Source of the DNA: Dactylosporangium vinaceum
GTDB lineage: Bacteria > Actinomycetota > Actinomycetes > Mycobacteriales > Micromonosporaceae
Direction: 5' to 3'
Assembly: GCF_019904175.1 (NCBI RefSeq)
Contig: NZ_CP061913.1
Coordinates: 7,316,001 to 7,380,000, forward strand
Length of the DNA stretch: 64,000 nucleotides
In this document: positions 25,353 to 33,661 of the stretch, piece after piece
How positions within the stretch are numbered: position 1 is the stretch's first letter
Layout of the letters: the number at the start of each line of letters is the position of its first letter
Notes under the pieces: model-generated
Told to the model about the DNA's origin: nothing
What the model saw: only the letters and a program-made list of their open reading frames with translations
Databases searched by the model: none
Made by a program: the position numbers and the translations under genes

Positions 25353-26300
25353 TCAGCGCAGCGAGAAGGTCGACAGCCGCGCGGGACCGCCGAACACCAG
25401 GTACACGTCGTGCCGGCCGCCCAGACGCGGCAGACGTGCGGTGATGTCGGCATAGGTGTACACGTCAGCGGTGGCCGGAAGGTTCACCGTGGCCACGACC
25501 CGACCGTGGACCGGGTCGTCCAGCCGGACCTGGAGCGTCGCCGGGTCGCCCGGGACGGCCGCCCGGGCCGTGAACGTTCCCGGGCCGCCGCACAGGTCGG
25601 CGTCGGCGTAGCACAGCCACTGTCCGGCCGCGGTGGCCGCCACCACGGTGCCGCCGGCCAGGACGGTGCCCGAGGAGCCGTCGAAGTCCGCGGCCCGCAC
25701 CGCGCGCAGGTCACGGGGCGGGATGGTGTCGCCCCGCACCTCGAGCTGCGCCCGCGAGCGGATGTCGGCCGAGGAGGTACCCACGAGAATGTCCTGGGTG
25801 GCGCTCTCGACGACCCACCGGTTGCGCGTCGCGTCCCAGATTCGCAGATCCGACGCCGCCAGAGAGAACGTCACGCGCCTGGTCTGACCCGCCTCGAGGT
25901 GCACCTGCTGAAAGCCCCGCAGCGCCTCGGGCGGCTGCGGCACCCGCGACCGGCGCTGGTGCGTGTACAGCTGCACGACCTCGTCGCCGGCCCGGGTGCC
26001 GGTGTTCGTGACGTCCAGCGTGACCTGCACGGTGCCGCGGCTGTCCATCGTGGACTGCGACAGCGACACGGCGCCGTACCGGAACGCGGTGGACGAGAGC
26101 CCGTCCCACCGGTCGGGGTCGGTGGCGTGCGGGCCACGGGCCTCGTCGAGCGCGAGCCGGTGCGGCAGGTCGTCGACGCGCACGGCCATCGGCCGCCGTG
26201 GGTCGCGAGACGCCTCCGGCGGGGGTGCCGCCCCGACGCCGGTGGGCGCCGGGGCGGGAGCGGGCGACACGGTCGGGGACATGACGATCAGCCTGCACAT
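25353..26300 (-). CDS. Orphan GH3 C-terminal module (Fn3-like plus CBM-like), catalytic domains absent
   Basis: The 315-residue product matches only the end of GH3 beta-glucosidases/xylosidases. Residues 68-165 are a fibronectin-III-like domain (LSSTAFRYGAVSLS, VTNTGTRAGDEVVQLYTHQ, LRGFQQVHLEAGQTRRVTF, ILVGTSSADIR). Residues 185-315 resemble a CBM6-type sandwich starting ADFDGSSGT. The two GH3 catalytic domains are missing, replaced by a Pro/Ala-rich N-terminus. AGGAGG 7 bases before the ATG and a 10-base gap to the alpha-xylosidase gene suggest it is still translated. It may be a gene relic or a non-catalytic sugar-binding protein. Confidence 0.7.
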   Translation of the reverse strand: MCRLIVMSPTVSPAPAPAPTGVGAAPPPEASRDPRRPMAVRVDDLPHRLALDEARGPHATDPDRWDGLSSTAFRYGAVSLSQSTMDSRGTVQVTLDVTNTGTRAGDEVVQLYTHQRRSRVPQPPEALRGFQQVHLEAGQTRRVTFSLAASDLRIWDATRNRWVVESATQDILVGTSSADIRSRAQLEVRGDTIPPRDLRAVRAADFDGSSGTVLAGGTVVAATAAGQWLCYADADLCGGPGTFTARAAVPGDPATLQVRLDDPVHGRVVATVNLPATADVYTYADITARLPRLGGRHDVYLVFGGPARLSTFSLR

Positions 26301-26310
26301 GCGGTGCCTC

Positions 26311-28650
26311 CTAGCTGTGGAGGTGCACGATCACCTGTTCCAGGTCGGCGTCCGCCTCGACGAGGACGCCACCGTCGGCGAAGGGAGCCGAAGGGGATGC
26401 GAGCCGGCCGGCGTCCACGGCCGCCACCGTGTCGACGCCGGCCAGCTGCACCCGCCAGGGCGCCGCGCTCCCGCCGCGGCGCACCTCGACGTCGGTCCCG
26501 GACCGGCGGACCGTGAACGTTCCCGCCGGCCGGCCCTGCGGGGTGGGGACCTCGACCGTCACGCCCACCCCGTCGTGCAGTTCGTAGGCGCGCAGCGTCA
26601 CACCGTCCGCGTAGTCGTAGCTCGGACGGTCGTCGTGCGCGCCCAGTGCGATGACCGAGCCGGGCCGGACGAGCACCGGCAGATCGCCGATACCGTACCG
26701 GCGCCTGACCCACCCCGGCCCGGTCAGCACCTCCCCGCTGCGCAGGTCCGTCCAGCGGCCCGCGGGCAGGTAGAACGCGGTGTCGCCGGCGGCGCTGAAC
26801 ACCGGGGCGACGAGGATGGAGTCGCCGAGCATGTACTGGCGGTCCAGGTGGGCGCAGGCCGGGTCGTCCGGGAACTCCAGCGCCATCGGCCGCATCACCG
26901 GCACACCCTCGCGGTGGGCGGTCACGGCCGCGCCGTACAGGTACGGCATCAGCCGGGCCTTGAGCCGGGTGTACTCCCGCAGCACGGTGACGGCCTCGTC
27001 GCCGAACAGCCACGGCACCCGGTACGACCCGCTGCCGTGCAGCCGGCTGTGCGAGGACAGCAGCCCGAACGGGATCCACCGGGTGAACACGGCCGGGTCC
27101 GGGGTGCCCTCGAAGCCGCCGATGTCGTGGCTCCAGAAGCCGAACCCGGACATCGCCAGCGACAGCCCGCCGCGCACGCTCTCGGCCATCGACGGGAACG
27201 TCGACTCGCAGTCGCCGCCCCAGTGGACCGGGAACTGCTGCCCGCCGGCGGTCGCGGAGCGGGCGAAGAGCACCGCCTCCCCGTCCCCGCGGTGCTCGCG
27301 CAGCAGCTCGAAGACCGCCTCGTTGTACAGGTGCGTGTAGTAGTTGTGCATCCGGGCCGGGTCCGAGCCGTCATACCAGACCACGTCGGTCGGGATGCGC
27401 TCGCCGAAGTCCGTCTTGAAGGCGTCGACACCCAGGTCGAGCAGAGCCTTGAGCTTGCTCTGGTACCACGCCCGCGCCTGCGGGTTCGTGAAGTCGACGA
27501 GGGCCATGCCGGCCTGCCACAGGTCCCACTGCCACACGTCGCCGTTGGGGTACGTCACCAGGTAGCCGGCCGCGGCGCCCTCGGCGAAGAGCTTGGAGCG
27601 CTGGGCGATGTACGGGTTGATCCACAGGCAGATGCGCAGCCCCTTGGCCTTGAGCCGGGCGATCATCCCGGCCGGGTCCGGGAACGTCTCCGGGTCCCAC
27701 TCGAAGTCGCACCAGTGGAACTCGCGCATCCAGAACGTGTCGAAGTGGAACACCGACAGCGGCAGGTCCCGCTCGGCCATCTCGTCCACGATCGCCGTGA
27801 CGGTGGCCTCGTCGTAGTTGGTGGTGAACGAGGTCGACAGCCACAGCCCGAACGACCAGGCCGGCGGCAGCGCCGGGCGCCCGGTGAGCGCCGTGTACTT
27901 GCGCAGCACCTCCTTCGGCGTCGGCCCGTAGACGACCAGGTACTCCAGCACCTGCCCGGGCACGCTGAACTGGACCCGCGACACCGCCTCGGAGCCGACC
28001 TCGAACGACACCGGGCCGGGATCGTTCACGAACACGCCGTAGCCGCCGCTGGTGACGTAGAACGGCACGTTCTTGTACGCCTGCTCGCTGCTCGTGCCGC
28101 CGTCGGCGTTCCACACGTCGACGGTCTGGCCGTTCTTGACCAGGGGGCCGAACCGCTCGCCGAGGCCGTACACGGTCTCGCCGACCCCGAGCTCGAGCTG
28201 CTCGCGCAGGAAGTGCCCGTCGTCGGTGGCCAGCGCGGCGAGGGCTTTGCGCGGGCTGGTGGTGAGCACCCGCCCGCCGGCCGCGAACTCCAGGCGCCAC
28301 TCGTCGCCGAGCGCGAAGCGGGCGCTGAGCTCGCCGGAGGTGAACGTCGCGTACTCCTCGTCCCGGGTCACCTTCGGCGAGGCGGCCGGGTCGGTCTCGA
28401 TGCGGAAGTGCGGGCCGCGGTCGACGCCGCCCGCATACCGCGTGACCCGCACCGCGATCACGTCCGGAGCCGGGGCCGTGCACTGCACGGTCAGCAGCGG
28501 CATGTTCAGCGTGTCCCCGCGGCTCGCGACGCGCTTGGCCGGCGCATAGACCGTGAGCCGGTCGGACTTGACCTCGACGTCGCGGACGTGCACGGGGTAC
28601 TGCGGCTCGACGCCGCTGCGCAGACGCCAGTACCCGTCGGTGAACTTCAT
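26311..28650 (-). CDS. yicI: GH31 alpha-xylosidase (YicI type)
   Basis: A 779-residue intracellular glycosidase. An N-terminal beta-sandwich is followed by the (beta/alpha)8 domain. The nucleophile Asp is in FKTDFGERIPTD (about 414) and the acid/base Asp in HWGGDCEST (about 480). The KTDFGERIP wording is characteristic of alpha-xylosidases of the YicI group, not alpha-glucosidases. It releases xylose from the non-reducing end of xyloglucan oligosaccharides such as isoprimeverose. It has no signal peptide, consistent with uptake by the linked ABC transporter. GGAG precedes ATG 28650. Confidence 0.92.
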   Translation of the reverse strand: MKFTDGYWRLRSGVEPQYPVHVRDVEVKSDRLTVYAPAKRVASRGDTLNMPLLTVQCTAPAPDVIAVRVTRYAGGVDRGPHFRIETDPAASPKVTRDEEYATFTSGELSARFALGDEWRLEFAAGGRVLTTSPRKALAALATDDGHFLREQLELGVGETVYGLGERFGPLVKNGQTVDVWNADGGTSSEQAYKNVPFYVTSGGYGVFVNDPGPVSFEVGSEAVSRVQFSVPGQVLEYLVVYGPTPKEVLRKYTALTGRPALPPAWSFGLWLSTSFTTNYDEATVTAIVDEMAERDLPLSVFHFDTFWMREFHWCDFEWDPETFPDPAGMIARLKAKGLRICLWINPYIAQRSKLFAEGAAAGYLVTYPNGDVWQWDLWQAGMALVDFTNPQARAWYQSKLKALLDLGVDAFKTDFGERIPTDVVWYDGSDPARMHNYYTHLYNEAVFELLREHRGDGEAVLFARSATAGGQQFPVHWGGDCESTFPSMAESVRGGLSLAMSGFGFWSHDIGGFEGTPDPAVFTRWIPFGLLSSHSRLHGSGSYRVPWLFGDEAVTVLREYTRLKARLMPYLYGAAVTAHREGVPVMRPMALEFPDDPACAHLDRQYMLGDSILVAPVFSAAGDTAFYLPAGRWTDLRSGEVLTGPGWVRRRYGIGDLPVLVRPGSVIALGAHDDRPSYDYADGVTLRAYELHDGVGVTVEVPTPQGRPAGTFTVRRSGTDVEVRRGGSAAPWRVQLAGVDTVAAVDAGRLASPSAPFADGGVLVEADADLEQVIVHLHS

Positions 28651-28669
28651 GCGGGCTCCAGGTGTGGAA

Positions 28670-29482
28670 TCACTTGACCGCTCCTGCCGTGACACCCCGG
28701 GTCAGGGTGCGCTGGAAGACGAGGAAGAACAGCACCGCGGGCAGGATGCCCAGCAGCGCCGAGGCGCTCGTCGCGGTCGCGTCGAGGTCGTGCTCGCCCT
28801 GCAGGAGGGCCAGCGCCAGGGGTACGGTCTGGTTGCTGTTGGAGACCAGGAAGATGAGCGGGATGAACAGCTCGTTCCAGGTCCAGATGAAGAAGAACGT
28901 GAACAGCACCGCGATGGTCGGGCGGCTGACCGGGGCGACGACGCGCACCAGGGTGCGCAGCCGGCCGGCGCCGTCCATCGCGGCCGCGTCAAGCAGCTCC
29001 GGCGGGAACTCGGCCAGGACGGACGAGAGCAGGAAGGTGCCGAACGCGCTCTGGATCGCCGTGAAGATGATGATCACGGCGAGCTGGGAGTCGTAGAGGT
29101 CGAGCTCGGTGGCGATGTGGTACAGCGGGTAGATGAGGCTTTCCTGCGGTACCAGGTTCGCGACCAGGAAGGCGGCCAGGAACCAGCGCCGGCCGCGGAT
29201 CCGCCCGACGCCCAGCGCGTAGGCGTTCAGCAGCGAGAAGCCGACGCCCAGCACGGCCACCGCACCGGAGATGACGAGGCTGTTGACGAGGGTCCGGCCG
29301 AAGTCGGCGCGAATCCAGAACGCCTTGACACCCTCGAACGACACGTGCGTCGGCAGTGCGAGGGGGCCGACCGACGCGTAGTCCTGAGGTGTCTTGACCG
29401 CGTTGAGGAGGACCAGCGCGAACGGCGCCAGGAAGACCAGGATCACGGCGACGAGCGCCACGAGCACGGCGTATTTTCTCAT
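28670..29482 (-). CDS. Sugar ABC transporter permease (MalG type)
   Basis: A 270-residue inner-membrane protein with six predicted helices. The cytoplasmic EAA-like loop is ELLDAAAMDGAGRLRTLVRV, which docks onto the ATPase. It belongs to the CUT1 carbohydrate family. It overlaps the upstream permease by ATGA and precedes the alpha-xylosidase gene by 19 bases. No ATP-binding subunit lies in the operon, so a shared MsiK-type ATPase encoded elsewhere is expected, as in many actinobacteria. Confidence 0.9.
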   Translation of the reverse strand: MRKYAVLVALVAVILVFLAPFALVLLNAVKTPQDYASVGPLALPTHVSFEGVKAFWIRADFGRTLVNSLVISGAVAVLGVGFSLLNAYALGVGRIRGRRWFLAAFLVANLVPQESLIYPLYHIATELDLYDSQLAVIIIFTAIQSAFGTFLLSSVLAEFPPELLDAAAMDGAGRLRTLVRVVAPVSRPTIAVLFTFFFIWTWNELFIPLIFLVSNSNQTVPLALALLQGEHDLDATATSASALLGILPAVLFFLVFQRTLTRGVTAGAVK

Positions 29483-30396
29483 CGCGTCTGCACCCGGATG
29501 AAGGCGAACGTCAGCGCGACGATCAGCACCGCGAGGACGGTGGAGATGGCCGAGGCGTAGCCGACGTTGACGCTGCCGAAGTACTGCTGCCACGCGAAGT
29601 ACGACGGCACCATCGTCGAGCCGCCGGGGCCGCCGCCGGTGAGCACGAAGATCTGGGCGAAGACCTTCAGCGCGGCGATCGTCGTGGTGATGAGCACGAC
29701 GCCGATCTCGGGCCGGATCTGGTGCACCGCGATGCGGGTGAACCGCTGCCACCAGCCGGCGCCGTCGAGCGAGGCCGCCTCGTACAGCTCCGGATCGACC
29801 CGCTGCAGCCCGGCCATGAACATGACGACCGGGTAGCCGATCTGCACCCACACCATGACGGCCATGACGGTGTACAGCGCGTACCGCTCGTCACCGAGCC
29901 AGTTGCGGGCCAGCACACCGAGCCCGACCCTGTCGAGGATGGAGTTCAGCACGCCGTAGTTCGGGTTGAGAATCCAGCTCCACACGATGCCGGTGACCGC
30001 GAGCGGCAGCACCTGCGGCAGGTAGAAGCCGGAGCGCAGCGCCCGGGCGGTGCGACCACCCAGGCGCGGCGCGACGTAGTCGAACAGCAACGCGGCAAGG
30101 AACAGTCCGAGCAGCGTCGGCACCACGGCCATGGCGACGATCATGAACGCGATGTTCTTGAACGACAGCCAGAACCGGTCGTCGTGCAGCAGCCGGTCGT
30201 AGTTGTCCAGCCCGGTCCAGCGTGGAGTGCCCACGCCTGACCACTCCGTGAAGCTGGTGCCGACCGTCATGAGCAGCGGTACCGCCACGACCAGCCCGAC
30301 CAGCAGGAGCCCCGGAATCAAGAACGGCCAGTAGCCCGTGCGCCGGTGCAACGACCTGGGCCTTGCCGCCCGACCGGTGCCGTTCGACATGTTCAT
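29479..30396 (-). CDS. Sugar ABC transporter permease (MalF type)
   Basis: A 305-residue membrane protein with six helices. It has the EAA-like loop ELYEAASLDGAGWWQRFTRI and the typical LTGGGPGGST segment of CUT1 MalF-like permeases. The start ATG 30396 overlaps the stop of the binding-protein gene (ATGA), so translation is coupled. It forms the membrane channel with the MalG-type partner. Confidence 0.9.
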   Translation of the reverse strand: MNMSNGTGRAARPRSLHRRTGYWPFLIPGLLLVGLVVAVPLLMTVGTSFTEWSGVGTPRWTGLDNYDRLLHDDRFWLSFKNIAFMIVAMAVVPTLLGLFLAALLFDYVAPRLGGRTARALRSGFYLPQVLPLAVTGIVWSWILNPNYGVLNSILDRVGLGVLARNWLGDERYALYTVMAVMVWVQIGYPVVMFMAGLQRVDPELYEAASLDGAGWWQRFTRIAVHQIRPEIGVVLITTTIAALKVFAQIFVLTGGGPGGSTMVPSYFAWQQYFGSVNVGYASAISTVLAVLIVALTFAFIRVQTR

Positions 30397-31700
30397 TTGC
30401 CGACGTTCGCCAAGTTGTCGTTGTACGGCTTGGCGATCTGGTCGAGCACCTCGGCCGGCTTGGCCGAGCCGTTGATGAGCTTCTGCGTGCCGGAGACGAG
30501 CACGTCGTAGTAGCCGGGCGCCGGCCAGTCCGGGTAGAACGCGAGCCCGTCCTGCTTCGAGATGGCGTCGAAGTTGGCGATGAGCTCCTTGCTCTTCGCA
30601 TCGGTGATCTTGTCCGCCTGCGCCGCGACCGGGATGCCGCCGTTGTTGCCGAGCAGGTTCTGGATCTCCGGCTTCATGGTGATGTCGATGAAGTCGTACG
30701 CCAGCTGCTTGTTCTTCGCCTTGGCCGGCACGACCCACAGGTTGCCGCTCGAGCCCGGGAACAGCTTGCTACCCGGGAACAGCATCGAGCCCCACTGGAA
30801 CGTGGCCTCCTTGGCCGCCCGGCCGTACAGCCAGCTGCCGGTGATCATGATCGGGGACTTCTGCTGCTCCCAGGCCAGGATCATGTCCTCGGCCTTGAGC
30901 CCGGCCGAGTTCTTGTCGATGAACCCCTTGGCCACCCAGTCCGCGAACGTCGTGGCCGCGCCCGACCACTGCGGACCGTGGAAGTCCACCTTGTTCTTGT
31001 ACAGCTGATAGTTGTCCACAAAGGACCTGTCGGCCTTCGCGAGCGCCAGGGAGTACAAAATCTGCTGTGCGGGGTATTCGGCACCACCCACGCTGATCGG
31101 CGTGATCCCGGCCGACTTGAACGTCTGCATGGCCGACTCGAACTGCTCGAACGTCGTCGGGACCGGGACGTTGTTCTTGGCGAACATGTCCTTGTTGTAG
31201 TAGACCATCACGTATTCGGCGTAGTTGGGCACGCCGAACCACTTGCCGCTGCCCATGATGCCGCGGGCGTCGTACCTGGCCGTGGTGGCCAGGCCGGGCG
31301 AGAGGGCCTTGCTCCAGCCGCGCTTGTCGGCCTCGGCCGAGAGGTCGGTGAGCAGCCCCTGCTTGGACAGCAGGCCGGAGGTCGCGTTGCCCTTGTTGTA
31401 CTCCATGACGTCGGGCGCATCGCCGGAGTTGAGGATCATGCTGGCGCTCTGACGGATCTGCTCGAAGCCCTTCTCCTCGAACGCCACCTTGACGCCCGGG
31501 TGCGACGCCTCGAACTGCTTGATCGCCTCGTTCCAGGCGACCCCCATGGCACTGGCGGCGCCCTCGTAGTGCCAGAGTTTGAGCGTCTTGCCGTCACCTT
31601 GCGCCTGATCGTCGCCGCTGCCGCCACAGGCGACGAGCGCCGGGGTGAGCGCGAGTATGGCCGCCGCGGCTACAGCGGCGCTGCGGATGCGCGTGAACAC
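30393..31700 (-). CDS. Sugar-binding lipoprotein of ABC transporter
   Basis: A 435-residue extracytoplasmic solute-binding protein (family 1). The signal sequence ends in a lipobox, TPALVACGG, so it is a lipid-anchored receptor. The mature protein starts LKLWHYEGAASAMGVAWNEA and includes the EKGFEQIRQSASMILNSGDA block typical of oligosaccharide receptors. GTG 31700 has AGGAG 5 bases upstream. As the first gene of an operon with an alpha-xylosidase, it probably captures xyloglucan-derived or other alpha-xyloside oligosaccharides. Confidence 0.92.
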   Translation of the reverse strand: MFTRIRSAAVAAAAILALTPALVACGGSGDDQAQGDGKTLKLWHYEGAASAMGVAWNEAIKQFEASHPGVKVAFEEKGFEQIRQSASMILNSGDAPDVMEYNKGNATSGLLSKQGLLTDLSAEADKRGWSKALSPGLATTARYDARGIMGSGKWFGVPNYAEYVMVYYNKDMFAKNNVPVPTTFEQFESAMQTFKSAGITPISVGGAEYPAQQILYSLALAKADRSFVDNYQLYKNKVDFHGPQWSGAATTFADWVAKGFIDKNSAGLKAEDMILAWEQQKSPIMITGSWLYGRAAKEATFQWGSMLFPGSKLFPGSSGNLWVVPAKAKNKQLAYDFIDITMKPEIQNLLGNNGGIPVAAQADKITDAKSKELIANFDAISKQDGLAFYPDWPAPGYYDVLVSGTQKLINGSAKPAEVLDQIAKPYNDNLANVGK

Positions 31701-31852
31701 GTCGACTCCTGATGTATGGTCTCGCGCCGCGCGCGAGGGGTGTGACACGGCGGGGGTGGCGCCGTGCGCGTTTGCAGTACGCAGTCGGTTCGTGGAGTGG
31801 GGTCTCGGCGCCGGTGGGGCCTTCGCAGATTCCGATGGGGTTTGTTCGAAAT

Positions 31853-31874
31853 CCTGTCGAAGCGCTTCGACAGG
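31853..31874. promoter_or_regulatory. Perfect LacI-family operator of the alpha-xyloside operon
   Basis: A 22-bp perfect palindrome containing GTCGAAGCGCTTCGAC, the GAAGCGCTTC-type core recognised by many LacI-family regulators. It starts 1 base downstream of the -10 box, covering the expected transcription start, so a bound repressor would block RNA polymerase. The two LacI genes at 39940 and 43500 are candidate binders. Confidence 0.8.
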
Positions 31875-31875
31875 C

Positions 31876-31904
31876 AAGTTACGAACTCGAACGCAGCTTG
31901 TCAA
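31876..31904 (-). promoter_or_regulatory. Vegetative promoter of the alpha-xyloside operon
   Basis: On the minus strand, TTGACA (31904-31899), exactly 17 bases, then TAACTT (31881-31876): a consensus -35 with optimal spacing and an acceptable -10. The start would fall near 31869, giving a leader of about 170 nt before the GTG at 31700. The surrounding sequence (31701-32031) holds no gene, and I see nothing else in it. Confidence 0.7.
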
Positions 31905-32031
31905 CAGGCATGTGAACGCTCCCAGGTCAACGGTGCGCCCCCGGGAAACTTCCAGCCCCCCGCCCACCAGCCGGGACACCTTCCGGGAGCGCCGGCGCGG
32001 GCGTCCGTTCCCGGGCGCCGGCCGACCGCCG

Positions 32032-32271
32032 CTACCGACCGGATGAGCTCGACACCACCATGCCGTCAGAGTCGCCGCCGAACAGATTCGGCCGGTGATC
32101 GTCACGCCACCAGATCAGGGCGACGATGATGCACATGATGATGGACAACACGACAAAACCCACCAAGCACCCCAACACCTGCGAGCCACACCCGCCCGCG
32201 TCCCCGCCACTGTCGATTCGCCGCTGACGCTCGCGCTCCTGCAACTGCCGATAGGTATCCCAGTCCGCCAC
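32032..32271 (-). CDS. Small single-span membrane protein, unknown function
   Basis: A protein of about 79 residues: a charged N-terminal segment (DWDTYRQLQERERQRR), a Gly/Cys patch, one membrane span (about VLGCLVGFVVLSIIMCIIVA) and a short Ser/Asp-rich tail. GTG 32271 is chosen because GAGGAGG lies 8 bases upstream; an ATG at 32328 would place this ribosome site inside the gene. I do not recognise a family. Confidence 0.55.
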   Translation of the reverse strand: MADWDTYRQLQERERQRRIDSGGDAGGCGSQVLGCLVGFVVLSIIMCIIVALIWWRDDHRPNLFGGDSDGMVVSSSSGR

Positions 32272-32495
32272 GTGACCCGCCTCCTCGGCAATCCCGGCCG
32301 ATTGCCGAGACGGCACTGCGCACCCCATCGAACGGCGTCATGTCCAAAAGGGCACCGCACGACATTGCTCATGGCCAACGGTATGCACTTGGCGGTTGCG
32401 CGGTCATCGTCCCTTGCTCCATGGCGGCCCGGCCGGGCATACATCAGCCCGTGCCGATCGACCGACCCGTTCCGGGCCGCCCTCGTTGTCGCGCA

Positions 32496-32518
32496 GCCCG
32501 GGCCGGCCCGGCCCGGGC
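32496..32518. terminator. Hairpin just downstream of lipB
   Basis: GCCCGGGCC (32496-32504) pairs perfectly with GGCCCGGGC (32510-32518) over a 5-base loop, 4 bases past the lipB stop in the direction of transcription. Confidence 0.6.
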
Positions 32519-32522
32519 GGGC

Positions 32523-33158
32523 TCAGTGGGCGCCCAGGCGGTGGGCGACCGCGTCGCGGACCTCGGCCATGGTGGGTGCCGGCCGGCCGGTGGACTCGGC
32601 CACGCGGCGTAGGGAGGTCATGGTGACGCCGTCCAGGCGGCAGGCCACGAAGCGGTCGTAGACGTCCAGGTCGGAGTCGACGTTGATGGCGAAGCCGTGG
32701 CTGGTGACGCCCTCGCGGATGCGCATGCCGATCGACACCAGCTTGTGGTGCTCGGGGGTCCAGACGCCGACCAGACTGTCGGCGCCCGGTGGGGTGTCGC
32801 GCCGGATCGCGGCGATTCCCAGGTCGGCCAGGGCTTCGATGAGCGCCGATTCGAGCCAGCGGACCACGTCGCCCGGGGCGCGCTCGCGGATGTTCATGAT
32901 GAGGTAGCCGACCAGCTGGCCGGGGCCGTGGTAGGTGGCGTGGCCGCCGCGGTCGACCTCGATGACCGGCATCGAGCCGTCCTGCGGCAGATCCGCGGCG
33001 GCGGTGTGCCGGCCGTAGGTCACCACGGGCGGGTGGGTCAGCAGGAACAGCCGGTCGGGTACCGCGCCGGCCTGGCGTTCCTTCACCCAGCCGCGCATCG
33101 CCTCGGCGGCCTCCAGATACTCGACCTCGCCGAGGTCGACGCGCACCATCTCCACCAC
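32523..33158 (-). CDS. lipB: Lipoyl(octanoyl) transferase LipB
   Basis: A 211-residue enzyme that moves octanoyl from acyl carrier protein to lipoyl domains of 2-oxoacid dehydrogenases and GcvH. The family block RGGHATYHGPGQLVGY (about residues 70-85) is intact, with catalytic Lys139 (HHKLVSIGMRIR) and Cys173 (VACRLDG). The usual partner lipA is not adjacent. Start candidates are GTG 33158 and ATG 33149; the GGTGGAG motif is too close to the ATG to decide. Confidence 0.92.
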   Translation of the reverse strand: MVEMVRVDLGEVEYLEAAEAMRGWVKERQAGAVPDRLFLLTHPPVVTYGRHTAAADLPQDGSMPVIEVDRGGHATYHGPGQLVGYLIMNIRERAPGDVVRWLESALIEALADLGIAAIRRDTPPGADSLVGVWTPEHHKLVSIGMRIREGVTSHGFAINVDSDLDVYDRFVACRLDGVTMTSLRRVAESTGRPAPTMAEVRDAVAHRLGAH

Positions 33159-33235
33159 AGGTCAATCCTGCCGCACCCGCGCCGCCCGGCCACTGTGCCC
33201 TGCGCCTCAGGTCCGGCCCCGCCCGGCCGGGCCCG

Positions 33236-33661
33236 TCATCGATCTTGCGGCCGCAGCTGCGTGATCTCCGTGCGCTCGACCCGAAGCCCCCACCGGCCGA
33301 CGTATCGGCCCAGCTCCTCGGCCAGCCGGCGGTTCAGGTCCAGCCGCGAGTCCAGCACCGCCTGCCGTGACAGCTCGCCGCCGAGCGACCGCAGGACCGT
33401 CACCGTCAGCTGCTCGACCGCCTGCCCGTAGTTCGAGATCTCGTACGTGGCCTTGACCGGGTCGGTCACCGTGCACCACACGGTCGCCGCGGCCGACACC
33501 ACCAGGTTGTCGCCGGTGATGACCGGCTGCGCCGGGAACTCCAGCCGCTGCGGGCCGAGGTCGACCCGGGCCCGGACCCGGTCGATGCCGGGCAGGCGCG
33601 GGCGGCTCGCGGCGGTCCGGTGGTAGCGGCCGAGCCGTTCGATCACGTAGACGACTGTCAC
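33236..33661 (-). CDS. Short SPFH/band-7-like protein
   Basis: A protein of about 141 residues carrying only the band-7 core: VIERLGRYHR at the front, RVDLGPQRLEFPAQPVITGD in the middle, then VWCTVTDPVKATYEI and NYGQAVEQL. Typical stomatin/SPFH proteins are longer, with an N-terminal membrane hairpin and a C-terminal coiled coil; both are missing. GTG 33661 overlaps the stop of the upstream gene (GTGA), so translation is coupled. It may be a minimal soluble version or a trimmed gene. Confidence 0.7.
   Translation of the reverse strand: MTVVYVIERLGRYHRTAASRPRLPGIDRVRARVDLGPQRLEFPAQPVITGDNLVVSAAATVWCTVTDPVKATYEISNYGQAVEQLTVTVLRSLGGELSRQAVLDSRLDLNRRLAEELGRYVGRWGLRVERTEITQLRPQDR

Noticed and set aside
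25963..28677. A 904-codon plus-strand reading opposite the GH31 gene
   Set aside because: It mirrors the GC-rich codons of the alpha-xylosidase gene, has His/Arg/Pro-rich composition and no family motif.
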